In this document: positions 51,119 to 62,000 of the stretch, piece after piece
How the letters are laid out: every line of letters begins with the position of its first letter
Numbering within the stretch: position 1 is the stretch's first letter
NCBI GenBank assembly: GCA_963921195.1
Contig: OY992536.1
Span: 328,679,038 to 328,743,037, forward strand
Origin: Pegoplata infirma
Lineage: Eukaryota; Arthropoda; Insecta; Diptera; Anthomyiidae
Direction: 5' to 3'
Length of the DNA stretch: 64,000 nt
Program-made: the position numbers and the translations under genes
The notes under the pieces: generated by a model
Databases searched by the model: none
Seen by the model: the letters and a program-made list of their open reading frames with translations, nothing else
Told to the model about the DNA's origin: nothing

Positions 51119-52333
51119 TTAACCTTCTCTTTAACGAATTACATCTACTATGTAGTCGTACGTAGGCTTTTGTCGGCCACTGTATATACATGTGTTTCAA
51201 TTCAACATATAAATAAATCACACAAATAAGGGCCGTCTTTTAACATAGCAATATACCACTTTTTTAACATAAACATTTTCTTGACAAAAAATACAATGAA
51301 ATGCAAAAATACAAATAACAAAATTTAACCCTCTAATCCAATGGTTAACAACCTTTTTTACTCCACGCCCGACTTTTTAGTTAAAAATATTCCCTTGTCC
51401 TCCCCCCCCCCTACACTCAAAAAATATTTGTTAATTTTTCTAATTTTTGTTTCTAATGAAAAATAATGAATTGTGTATTTTCTGTGTAATTAATAAGAAA
51501 AGTGTCCAGGAAATTATAAATGGAAAGAAAATAATAGAATAGATTGAATTGTATGTATCGCTACTAAAAACTTCATTGTAATAATAACAAACAAAAAACT
51601 TTATTTATAATCGAAAATATTATTATCGAAAACCAAAAAAAAAATATATATATTTATTTATTTATTGATTGCATCTATGTATTCAAGTACATTTTACATA
51701 AAATGAAAATAAAAAGGATCGTTATACAATTGTATTTAGTTTAAGCAGATGAAAGAGTAAAAAATACTTAATGACAACAGACAGGACAAACGGACGAATG
51801 AATATAAGAAGCTTGTATATTTTATTTTTTCTGCCAATATATGTATACAAACAAACAAAAAAAAGACATATAGACAGACAGTTGAACCTTAAAAGATATA
51901 ATAAATATTTATTTTTCTATGTCATATTAAAACATGAAAAAAAAATATAAAACAAAAAAAAAAAACAATAACTGCATACTTACATACAATACATACTACT
52001 AATACTACTATTCAAATATATAAAAAATAAAATAATTTAAAAAAAATATACCACTGTAGACAGGCCATCCACATGCAATAAATAATATGTAATGAAATAA
52101 TGAGTGTCACGCTTAAAAGCCAATAAAGAAAGATTTTTTAAAAACTCTAAAAACGATTTTTTTATTTAAAAAACAAGTAAGAAGTTTTCCTTTTCCACAC
52201 CTCACGTTATTCAATTCTTTTAAAAATTATGTATGTGAATTTAAATATTAAAATTTATTTTCTTAAAATTTTGGGTTTAAAAAAATTTTTGTGATATCTG
52301 TCGAGATGTGTATTTTTTAAATATATTTTTAGT
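51119..52333. other. AT-rich intergenic DNA
   Basis: No gene seen. A lone CACTCAAAAAATATTTG end occurs at 51414 without a partner. The rest is low-complexity AT-rich DNA. Confidence 0.45.
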
Positions 52334-53835
52334 ACACCGAAAAAAATCCATGCAACATTTTACGAAAAAAAGTTTCGTACTTTTTTTTCGTAAAATACAC
52401 GAAAGTTGACTACATAGTACGAAGAACTTTAGTACTGAATTTCGTTTTTTTACGAAAGTAACGAAAATATTAGTAAATATTTTTTTCGTAATATTTACGA
52501 ATGTTGACTACATATTACGAAAAAAATGTTGTAAAAACTTTTGTAATTTTACGAAAGTAACGAAAGTAACGAAAAAAATAATGTAAATGCTTCTTTCGTA
52601 AAAAATACGAATGTTGACTACATATTACAAAAAAAAGTGTACAGACTTTCGTATTTTTACGAAAATAATTCGTAAAAATTTCATTCGTAAAATATACGAA
52701 AGTGGACTTTATATTACGAACAAAAAATAATCAAGAATTTTGTAATTTTACGAAACTAATGAAAAAAAGAAGAAATCTTTAAATGGATGCTTAAAGAGTG
52801 TTTTTATGCCCTCCAACTACATTATTGGGGTATACCACTTTGTCATTCCGTGTGTAACGCTTCGAAATATCGGTCGTGGACTCCATAAAGTATATATATT
52901 ATTGAGTCATGATAGATTCTAAGGCTTCTATTAATGTCCGTCTGTATAAATCACGGATACCATCCGAAATAAAAATGCTAGACTCCTGAAGTTTAACACG
53001 AACAAGTCTTTTGGTCATCAGCAGGTTTAGTTCATATGTGGGCAAAATCGGTCCAGGCGGAAAAAAGTTTCCCCTTAAAGAAATAAACCAACTCTGAAAA
53101 TCACAATTTTCTTAAAGTGTTTTTTTTTTTCATTTTTGTTAAACAAATGAAACATTTTTATGTCAACATGATTTTAAAGTACTGCGCTTCGACCCAGGGG
53201 ATTAGAAAATGCCTTGTGGTCGTGGGTATAAAGAATTAATTTCAATAATGATAACTCTGATAATTTTTTTTACATATTTGGGATATCAAAGATTCGGTAC
53301 AGCCGAATTTAAAGCTCTCACTTGGTTTTTATTTATTTTAAGGATCAAATAAAATTTGAGGCTAATCGGATCAAATAAAATTTGAGGCTTGATCATATAA
53401 GGTTTTTTTTACATGTGGGGAGGTGGTCCTCCAAAAAAATCATAAAATCATCTCAACTTATCATCATAAGTTCTTGTAGTGTGAAAGTAGCCTTAAACGA
53501 AATCACTGTAAATAATGAATGAAATCTTATAAGTCTCTGTTAAGAAGGAACAATTAATTGCTTGTAAGATCTGTAAAAAAAATAACGAAATGTTGCAGTC
53601 AAAACGTTGTTCTTATTCTTAAGAAAGAAATTTTACATGTACATAATTTCATTTATTTAACGATTTTTTTTTTATTTTACGAAAGATTTTCGTAAAAAAA
53701 AATATTTCGTTTATTTTTCGAAATAATTTCGAAAAACACAAAAAAATTCGTTTATTTAACTAAAATTTTCGTAAAATACGAAAATTTATTGCGTTTATTT
53801 TACGATTTTTTTTTTTTGTAAAATACAAAAAGGTC
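52334..53835. repeat. TTTTACGAAA-word element with nested TATACCCTCC repeat
   Basis: Begins ACACCGAAAAAAATCC and is filled with TTTCGTAAAA and TTTTACGAAAGT words to about 52760, and again from about 53640 to 53830. The middle is a plus-strand TATACCCTCC repeat (52805-53330). Word content resembles the element at 608-2868. The right boundary is uncertain. Confidence 0.6.
52805..53330 (+). repeat. dispersed TATACCCTCC repeat, copy 3
   Basis: Starts TATGCCCTCCAACTACATTA, has CACTTTGTCATTCCGTGTG, and ends CAGCCGAATTTAAAGCTCTC. Shorter in the CCGTCC block than copy 1. Confidence 0.75.
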
Positions 53836-54967
53836 ATTATTTCCTTTGCAAATTAAAGGTATATGATATTCTCATAGAATCATTTTCAAGAAAATTATAT
53901 TTTTCTATTATATAAGGTTATTTAGAAGATCCTACATTTTTTTAATTACATTTATTAAAAAAAAAAAAAATATTTAATACCCTGCAAGAAGTGTGAAGGG
54001 TCCTTTATAGGGCACGTGACATGCCACACGAACTTGACTACTTTTATATAAAAACACATGTCACATTTGTAAGGAAATGTCTCAACTCCGGATACATCAC
54101 TAAAACACAAACCGTGAAAATTTAATAGTGGCATGTTACAAAATACATCACAGAAATATTTCTTATGACCTATTACTGACCTTACACCTTCCATATGAAA
54201 CCATCAGTCATTTTGTGATGAAGTTTTTGTGCTAGCAACTTAAAAAAATTTTCGGGACTTAAAATTTTTATTTGTTTTAAATTCGTTAACAAAAATAAAA
54301 AAATAATTGTCAATTTTATTTTTCCTTAAGAATTTTTTTTAAACCAAAGCGCAAAAAAAATTTTCCCCGGAAATTTTTTTTTAAAATTTTTCGGAAAATT
54401 TAAAATTTTTCCCCTAAAGGTTTTAATGAAATTTGAAAAAATTTAAAATTTTTTATTTTCCTAAGTATTTTTAATTTTTACACTTTAACTATTAATATAT
54501 TAGATAAGAAAGCGTTTTTTGCCAAACCAATGGGCACACGTTAAAATCTAGGATGTTTTTTAAACGTTAACCATCTCTCATGTAAAAATTTTTATATACC
54601 GCCTATACCGGCAAAAAATATAAAATATTTCCAAAAACAGTTAAAATTTAACTTTTAAGGTCACTTTAATGACCGAAAACGATCAAGTTTTTAACAAATT
54701 TGTTTACAAATAGGTCGAACTTCCAAAAAATGAATTATAGCATCTTGTTCCACACACACATTCAATTGTAGAATGCTTTTTTTAAAGGACAAAATCAGCT
54801 GCAGTTGTACAGCTTAAAGTGCTGGACCAATTTTGATTAAATTTTGTTTGATTTGTAGACTTTTAAATTCTATAGTACTTATCGCGGACATTTTTTAAAA
54901 TATTAACCTAATTATGTTTTTTATGAAAGAAGAAAAGTAAACTTTTTAATTCTTTATGTTTATATTA
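53836..54967. other. AT-rich intergenic DNA
   Basis: A short piece of the CTCGAGGTCAT fold-back family is at about 53830-53910, and a TACCCTGCAAGAAGTGTGAAG piece (53980) resembles 60110-60220. No gene. Confidence 0.45.
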
Positions 54968-55465
54968 GGTGTGTTCCAGAACGTTACCGCGGGTGCCCGC
55001 GGGTACCCAAACCAGCCCGAAAAGCGTTCCCGTACGCAAAAATTGGGTAAATGAGAGAGTTTTTGAGAGAATAAATTAGTTTCTCATTTTACCGAACTTA
55101 CCCGCACTTTTTTTTCGGGTAAATTGGTAACAGTCAGATGTTTAAAAAACAGCTGATTTTTTTTGTGAAGCTAAATTGGAAATTTAAATAAAATAAAGAA
55201 CTAAACCAAGGAAATGTGTTATTTCAATACAAAAAAAGATAATTTGTTATTAAAATGAACTTTTACAATTTGTTTTCTTGTTTAAAGTAATTTTTCTTAC
55301 GAAAATATTTTAGCGTTATTGGATTGTTTACATTTTCTATTATTTTGGGCTTGAAATGTGGTTTTTAGCGTTCCCGTACTTTTGTGCATTTTTGTGGTAT
55401 TGTGAGAGATTTTTTGATTTTCTCTCATTTTACCGAACTTTACCCGGAAAGTTCTGGAACACACC
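54968..55465. mobile_element. GGTGTGTTCCAGAAC-ended transposon
   Basis: 498 bp. Ends GGTGTGTTCCAGAAC and GTTCTGGAACACACC are perfect inverse repeats flanked by TATTA on both sides (54963-54967, 55466-55470). Subterminal GCGGGTACCC and TACCCGAAAA-type words. The flanks can also be read as a 3-bp ATT duplication with one extra terminal base, so the superfamily is open (PIF/Harbinger-like is possible). Confidence 0.82.
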
Positions 55466-56095
55466 TATTAGCGTAATTTCAACAAAAATAAATATTTTTC
55501 AAAAAATGGCCACGACAAGTACTAGAGAATTAAATAATTTACAAATCAAAAAAAAAAAATCATCAATATCGGTTCATTTGTTTTTGCTGTACAACTGCAG
55601 CCGATTTTGTCTTAAAAAAAATTCTACAATTGAGTGGCAACCTTGGCAATTCTTGTTGACCAAATTTTACGTTATAAAATTTTAAAAATATTACAATAAT
55701 TCATCTTTCAAATAAAAAAAAAATAGAATTAAAAATATTGCGTATTTATGTATATTTTTATAGCTGTTAAGTAAGACTCTTTTTTTCCTTTAAACCCCAT
55801 TTAAAAGAGTTTGAAATGAAATTTTTAAAGCTTGGTATCTGTGAATTGAAATAATTTTAAATCTATGGGTAGGATATTCCACACCTTAGTTATACGTACA
55901 TGAAAAGGTCATTCATATATAGATGAGGATATACGGTGATATATTATCTACTTGAATCTAGAAAATCTAAAATTATCCCTAATGTACTCGGGAGAATTTC
56001 GTATAACGACTTTTCGAAAAAGTAACAGAATTCTCAATTTAATAAAATTCTCAAAACAAAACCCAAAAAAGTCCATTACAAAGGGATCCCTTAAT
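55466..56095. other. no gene seen
   Basis: AT-rich, no supported frame or element. Confidence 0.45.
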
Positions 56096-56674
56096 CTCAC
56101 AAGGGAAGTATCTCAACCCTTATGAACCGATTTGCCTGAAACTTAAAATATATATAAATGAGACGATTTTAAGGTTGGGGTGTCTCGGCTTATCGGCCAG
56201 TGTTTAAAAATTTCGTTGTCCCCTTATGAAACAATGAGGACCTTCGGGAAAATTTCGATAACTCCCGAACTAACAGGAATATCGTCTAGAGAAAAAATAC
56301 GTGTCGACTTAAATTTAATAAAGATTATTTCGTAATAATATGGATATCGTAGGTCTATGTCTTCATATAAATACCCCCCAAAATTTGCACATTTTCATGA
56401 AAAAAATATTTAACGAAGCAGAATTTTTACGGGGTTGTGCCACCGTTGGATAGGCATTAAAAAATGCTTTGTTCTCATATGCAAATATCATATAGTTTCC
56501 TTGAAAGAAATCGCTAAAAAATCCAAAAAACGATTTTTTCGCCATTTTTTGAACCCCTAAATCCCCGATATGGCCGATAAGCCGAGACACCCCAACCTTA
56601 AAATGGTCTCATTTAAATATTTTTTAAGTTTCAGGCAATTCGGTTCATAAGGGTTGAGATACTTCCCTTGTCAG
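56096..56674. mobile_element. CACAAGGG-ended palindromic element, copy 2
   Basis: Ends CTCACAAGGGAAGTATCTCA and TGAGATACTTCCCTTGTCAG are inverse. Arms of about 110 bp reach GGTTGGGGTGTCTCGGCTTA. The interior has GGACCTTCGGGAAAATTTCG and GAACTAACAGGAATATCGTC, as in copy 1. No protein frame is shared between copies. Confidence 0.85.
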
Positions 56675-57402
56675 TTTATAATTGTATCTAATAATACGGT
56701 TAAAAGTAAGATGCTGCCATCTGAGAACAATGCTGTTGGTACCTGAAACAGGGGTAACTCATAAATAGTAGTGCCAGTAATAACGAAGTCGATATCAACA
56801 GATGGCAATCTTTTTTTGAAAGTATTTGGGAACGATTTGGGAATAACGAAAAATAAACATTAAAAAATTTTAAAATTGTGAATGTAAATTATTGTTGTGT
56901 CACTTGAAAATAAAAAATACATAATAAAAAAAAGAAATGAATATAATTAAATCAAAACAACCAGCAAAATTAAACGAAAAATAAAAGGTAAACAAAATTT
57001 CCAGCTTTCCCAGATACCATTTGTAAAACTAACACCACCTTTAAACGTAAAAAAGAATTGACTCTTGCATAGTCTTTATATATTTAAGTTTTTGCCTGAA
57101 AATACTTCCATAGCATAAATAATCTAAAAAATATTTTTGGAAAAGTTTCACAAGCCCGCCCTTTTCAAGGGGATCATCAACATTAAACGTTTATTTACAT
57201 TTATTATTCATAAGGGGTCGAAAAGGAGTCGTTCCTGAAAGTTTTGTCAAAAAAATCCAACGTTTAAATTTCTGGTCAGAAATGGGTTAAAGGTTTTTGA
57301 ATAAGCTTTCGAAAGAATATTTTGTTTTGTCCGGACCTTTATTGCAGAAGATATTTACATACATAATTTAATATCCAAACTTTGGAGGCAATTCGGCAAA
57401 AT

Positions 57403-58032
57403 TACAGTTTATAGGGCACACTGAAATCGAAAAAAAACTAAAAACGCCATTCGCTCTACAATTAAAAAAGAAGAAAAAAAAACATAATTATTGATAAGTG
57501 GCGCCGGGTTCTTTTTTTGGTGTCCTTTTTAATGGGAACATCCAGGGACATTTAAAAAAAAAAATTATGCGTAGCCTTCGGCCGGGCTTAGGGACTATAA
57601 TTGTATACAAACTCCAAAAATTATTTTAGGGGCTTCGCTAAACCCCGAGTTTCTGTAATGTTTTGGTGTCCTTTTTAAAGGGAACATCCAGGGTCATCTT
57701 AAAAAAAATTCTGCGTAGCCTTCGGCCGGTCTTAGGGATTATAATTGTATACAAACTCCAAAAATTATTTTAGGGGCTTCGCTAAACCCCGTTTCTGTAA
57801 TACGATCGCCATTCTTCTGCGACGAATTTGCATGTATTTGGTTTTTGTTACAAGTTTAAAGTTTTTTGGTGTATCAAGCCTTTTGCCCGGTGCTAAATTC
57901 ACTACTTTATGGGGGCTCAGAGGAGCTTCCCGAGTCCGGTGCCACTAATCATTAATTTAGGTTTTTTTTTAATTCTTGATGGGTGGCGGGTGTCATTTTT
58001 AGTTTTTTTAATCCGTCTGCCCCATAAACTGC
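57403..58032. repeat. composite repeat with a 146-bp tandem duplication
   Basis: Ends CAGTTTATAGGGCA and TGCCCCATAAACTG are inverse with one mismatch. Inside, the unit from GGTGTCC at 57519 recurs at 57665 (146 bp apart). It includes GCGTAGCCTTCGGCCG and GGGGCTTCGCTAAACCCC, a hairpin. The end GTTTCTGTAATNCGANCGCC recurs at about 62230. Confidence 0.75.
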
Positions 58033-58900
58033 AATTCAGTGCGCAATTCTTATAAATTTGTATAAAACCAAAAAACTTACCACTTAAAAAACAGTTGAAT
58101 GCAAATTCCTATGGAAATATTTACATTGTGACACTATTTTATTTACACTGTTGAACAGTTTTTAATACACGAATCAAGCAAGAACAATTTATTTCATTTA
58201 ATTAAAAATTTTAAAACTTTTTTGCCATCACAATTATTTTTAACGCCATTTTTTTTCAACACTGATTAGTAGTATTCTTTGGTACTAATAGTAACTACTA
58301 CTTTTTTAAAGTAACTCTGTTCGTTATCGATAACTATCGATAGTTTAAATAGTAAATCAGAAATCTTAGTCGATATGAAATATTTAACGGCGGTTAAAAG
58401 AAAATATATCTTAGGCGGCTTGAATTGTCATTTGGATTTTCAATTTTTATTAAATATTAATTTAATTTTAATTATTCTACTGATAAATTTGTTAGTTAAC
58501 TTACTCGTTTCTGCTAGAAAACCCCAATATACGGGCTGCACAAAAACTTAAAAAAAAAAACAACTAAAAAAAGTTTATGTACTATATTATACTCGATTTG
58601 TATTTTTACATTAAGTGCGTGCAAAATAATACAAAAGATGAAAATTTATTTTTCTTTTTGTAATAAATTGCTATAGTTCCAAAAATTGATTTTCAACTAA
58701 ATTATTTAATTTAATAATAAAAATTGATGCTACAAAATGTTTGTGATACAAAATAATTATTACGTGAATAATGGAAATTAATCGAAATTATGAAAAGTGG
58801 TAGTAGAGAAATTAAAGAAAAATAATACAGTAAAAAAAAAAATACAGAACAGGCAAGAAGAACTAAGGTAGGCGTATACGTGCTATATGCCAGGTAAACC
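58033..58900 (+). other. upstream region of the ZNF800-like gene
   Basis: No repeats recognised. Contains the two DRE motifs at 58325-58342. 5' UTR and promoter probably lie here. No TATA box position can be argued in such AT-rich DNA. Confidence 0.5.
58325..58342. promoter_or_regulatory. two DRE motifs (TATCGATA) upstream of the zinc-finger gene
   Basis: TATCGATA occurs at 58325-58332 and again at 58335-58342. This octamer is the DREF binding site found in Drosophila promoters of broadly expressed genes. It lies about 560 bp before the ATG at 58901, in DNA without recognisable repeats, so a promoter here is plausible. The transcription start is not visible. Confidence 0.55.
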
Positions 58901-59074
58901 ATGGCTACCAAATGCAATTTTGCCAATCTCCAAAAAGACAAAACCCAAGAACTCTATGGTGTTTGGAGTGAAAATGCAGTGGATCAAGATGAAAGTCTGC
59001 TTAAACAACCGCTAAGAACATCTTTAGCAGGATTTCGAGAAGCCAAAAAGGCCTATGAAAATGGTACTGATAAG
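58901..59074 (+). CDS. ZNF800-like exon 1
   Basis: 58 codons starting MATKCNFANLQKDKTQELYG and ending AKKAYENGTDK at donor GTAAGT, phase 0. Contains the conserved QPLRTSLAGF motif. Reading on into the intron gives an open frame to 59125 that is not coding. Confidence 0.85.
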
Positions 59075-62000
59075 GTAAGTACACGAGTATACATTAAAGT
59101 GGGTAGTTTCGCTGAGGAGTCTTAAAGCTCCTAAGAATGACCGATAACAATGATGATGTTTTTCACATGTCAAATTTAAGATTATAACTATTGACCTGTT
59201 TTCCAGGTTCGTCGTTTGCTGATGCAAGAATGCTCTCTCATCTATGAATGCAATGTGTGTCGCAATATGTTTCGTAGTTTGGCTAATTTTATCAGTCATA
59301 AACGTATTTACTGCAAACAGACAACAGAAGACAATTCATACCATTCATATTCGGTAAGTGTACAAGTATTCAAGTAATTTTGAATTATTCTTTAGAGCTT
59401 TGAATGAATTGATTCGCTGGTTTTTGGAATGTTAGTTGATTTTAGCCTAGGAACCCATAAAGTATAATTATTCATGATCCTAGATCGATTTTAAGTCGAT
59501 CTAGCGACGTCCGTCTGTCTGTTGAAAACCCGCTAACTTTTGAAAGGCTGCTGAAGTTTGGCATATGTGTTTTTAATTTACCTGGTCGGGTTGGTATTGT
59601 ATTTCACTTTCGAAAGACAACTCTGATGCTACTAAGGCTTGGCATATATATTTTTTGTTCCCCGGTCTGGTTGGTATTGAATTTAAGCAAAATCACAAGT
59701 AGTTCAAAAGTTATGAGCAAAACCGTGAATTTCAGATTGCAATTTAAAACTATGGTTTTACCTTTACCCCTAATCGGCTGACAGTTTACAAATTAAACTT
59801 TCCGACTTAGGGTTATTTTGTTTTCTATAAGAACTTCTCGAAATTCTTGAAACTTCATAAGAGAACTAAAAATTTAATTTTTAATCGAAGACAAGAATAT
59901 AGATGTGTAGGAAAAAACTTTTGTGCCTCTCCAGGCACAAACTGCCAACCGTTCCAAAGAAAAAGTCTCGACAAAGCACTTTTTTTCTTGTATATAAAGT
60001 AGTATAAATCCGAAAAAGTGCTTTGCAAGCGCTTTGCCAATGTTTTTATTTAAATCCGTTTAAAATATAAATTTGTAATTAAAATTTATTAATTTTCATA
60101 AGAATTTAAATATTTCTCACATCCCTGCAGGATAAGTGACCGGTACTTAATTTCTCATATCCCTGCAGGATAAGTGACTGGTCCTTAATGGGTCACGTGA
60201 CATATCACTCGGGCACAATGACCTATCACAAACTTAAAAAAAACAAAGCATTTTCTAGTCCCCTGTGTCTATGTGCAGGCAAAAAAGGATCCATTGGTTT
60301 AACAAAAATGCAGGAACAAGTGAAAAAATTAAATTTTTTTAAGAGGTTGGCTTAGTTCTTCAAGGCGGAACTTTTTTCTTCTAATCCGTTTTCCGAACTT
60401 AAGCAGCCTATGACCATAAGACATATTTTTTGCCAAACTTCAGGAGTCTAGCTCTTTTAGTTTGGACTGCATAGTGCTTTCCACAGATAGACGGAGAGAC
60501 ATTTCTAGAACGTCTTAGTATAGATCATGGATCAATAATATATGTACTTTATGGGCTCCCCGAACAATATTTCCCCTGTATCAGAGGGAGAGTAGGGAAA
60601 TATGATTAAGGGAATCACAATGGGCCTTATGGCCTCCGAGTGAATTCGCCAAATGGCGAGCGCCCATCCAACCTAACCTAACTAAAGATCGGAGGGTGTA
60701 TTTTTGAGTGCATTTTAGTTGTAATTTAAAAACAATAAGGAGAGATATATAAAAAAAGATAATTGCACTTTGAATTCAACAAATAAAAGATCCAAAAATA
60801 TGCACTTATTGTTCAATATGCAAAAATTTTAATTTCCAGAAAAATATGCAAAAATATACAAACGAATCTATGTCACTTTAAATCAATTTCATTGATTTGC
60901 ACAGATATTTAGTCCTCTTCTCTCTTTGGTTATTAATATCTCCTTAATTGTAAAATATAAATCATCAGAACTTAAGTTTATTAAAGATTTAACAAAAAAA
61001 TAAAAAATAAAGACAGTTTTGTATGAAAACAAAATTCACCAAGGTAAATAAGACACCCGCGTAAGTGCATTTTAAATTCGTCAAATGCCATGTTTTAATT
61101 CGTAAAGCGTTATACTAAATTTTAAATGCTATAAATATTTTAATATAATCCAATTCAATATCTTGCAGACAATAAAATAATTAATTATTTCGAAGCTCTG
61201 TATGATTCATATGTATTTAGTTACGGGTAATTTACCTAATTAATATTAAACATATATAACTTTTATTTTTAGGGACACAGTTCAAGTGTTCTCATACAAA
61301 CGATTGAACGTCCAGAGCCCTGGTTTAATAAAAGTCGCAGCACCGGATCTTCACCTGTTCCTTCAACAAAATCATCAAATCGCGATTTAAGTAAGGTAAT
61401 AGAACGCTTAAAACGTGTAGAAGTCTCTGCGGAGCCTAAAAAACAACAACAGGAAATTAAAACACAGCCGGCCTTGCAAACTGCGTCAGTGGCGACAGAT
61501 CCTGTTTTACAATTAGAACGTGTACCAACCACAACCCAAGCAGTTTATCAAACACTGAAGACACAAAATGCATCCGATAGTATTAAAACTGAATTGGAAG
61601 AGGTGCACAATTTATTAACAAATCAAAAAACTCTGTTGGGAGTGGATGGCAAAGCGATCATTCATCATGGCTTTATAACTGGAACAGATCCCACAACTAT
61701 TCCCACTGATGAGCTTTCATCACTGGCAGATGTAAAAAGTTTGCAAAACATGAACGTTTTGGGTGGTATTTCTTGTGAAATTTGCCAAATGCCCTTTCAA
61801 ACAGAGAAAACATTAAAAATTCATACTCAAAAGAAACACAACTCTTCAACGTATGTTTTTCAATGTCCTACATGTTCTTTGACATTTTTGCAACCTGCTG
61901 CTGTCATACGTCACTTGGCCAATGAACACAAGTAAGTTGTGGTTATCATACACATTGGCGAATATTTACATTCCTCTTTATGAAATACTAGCACCGTGAT

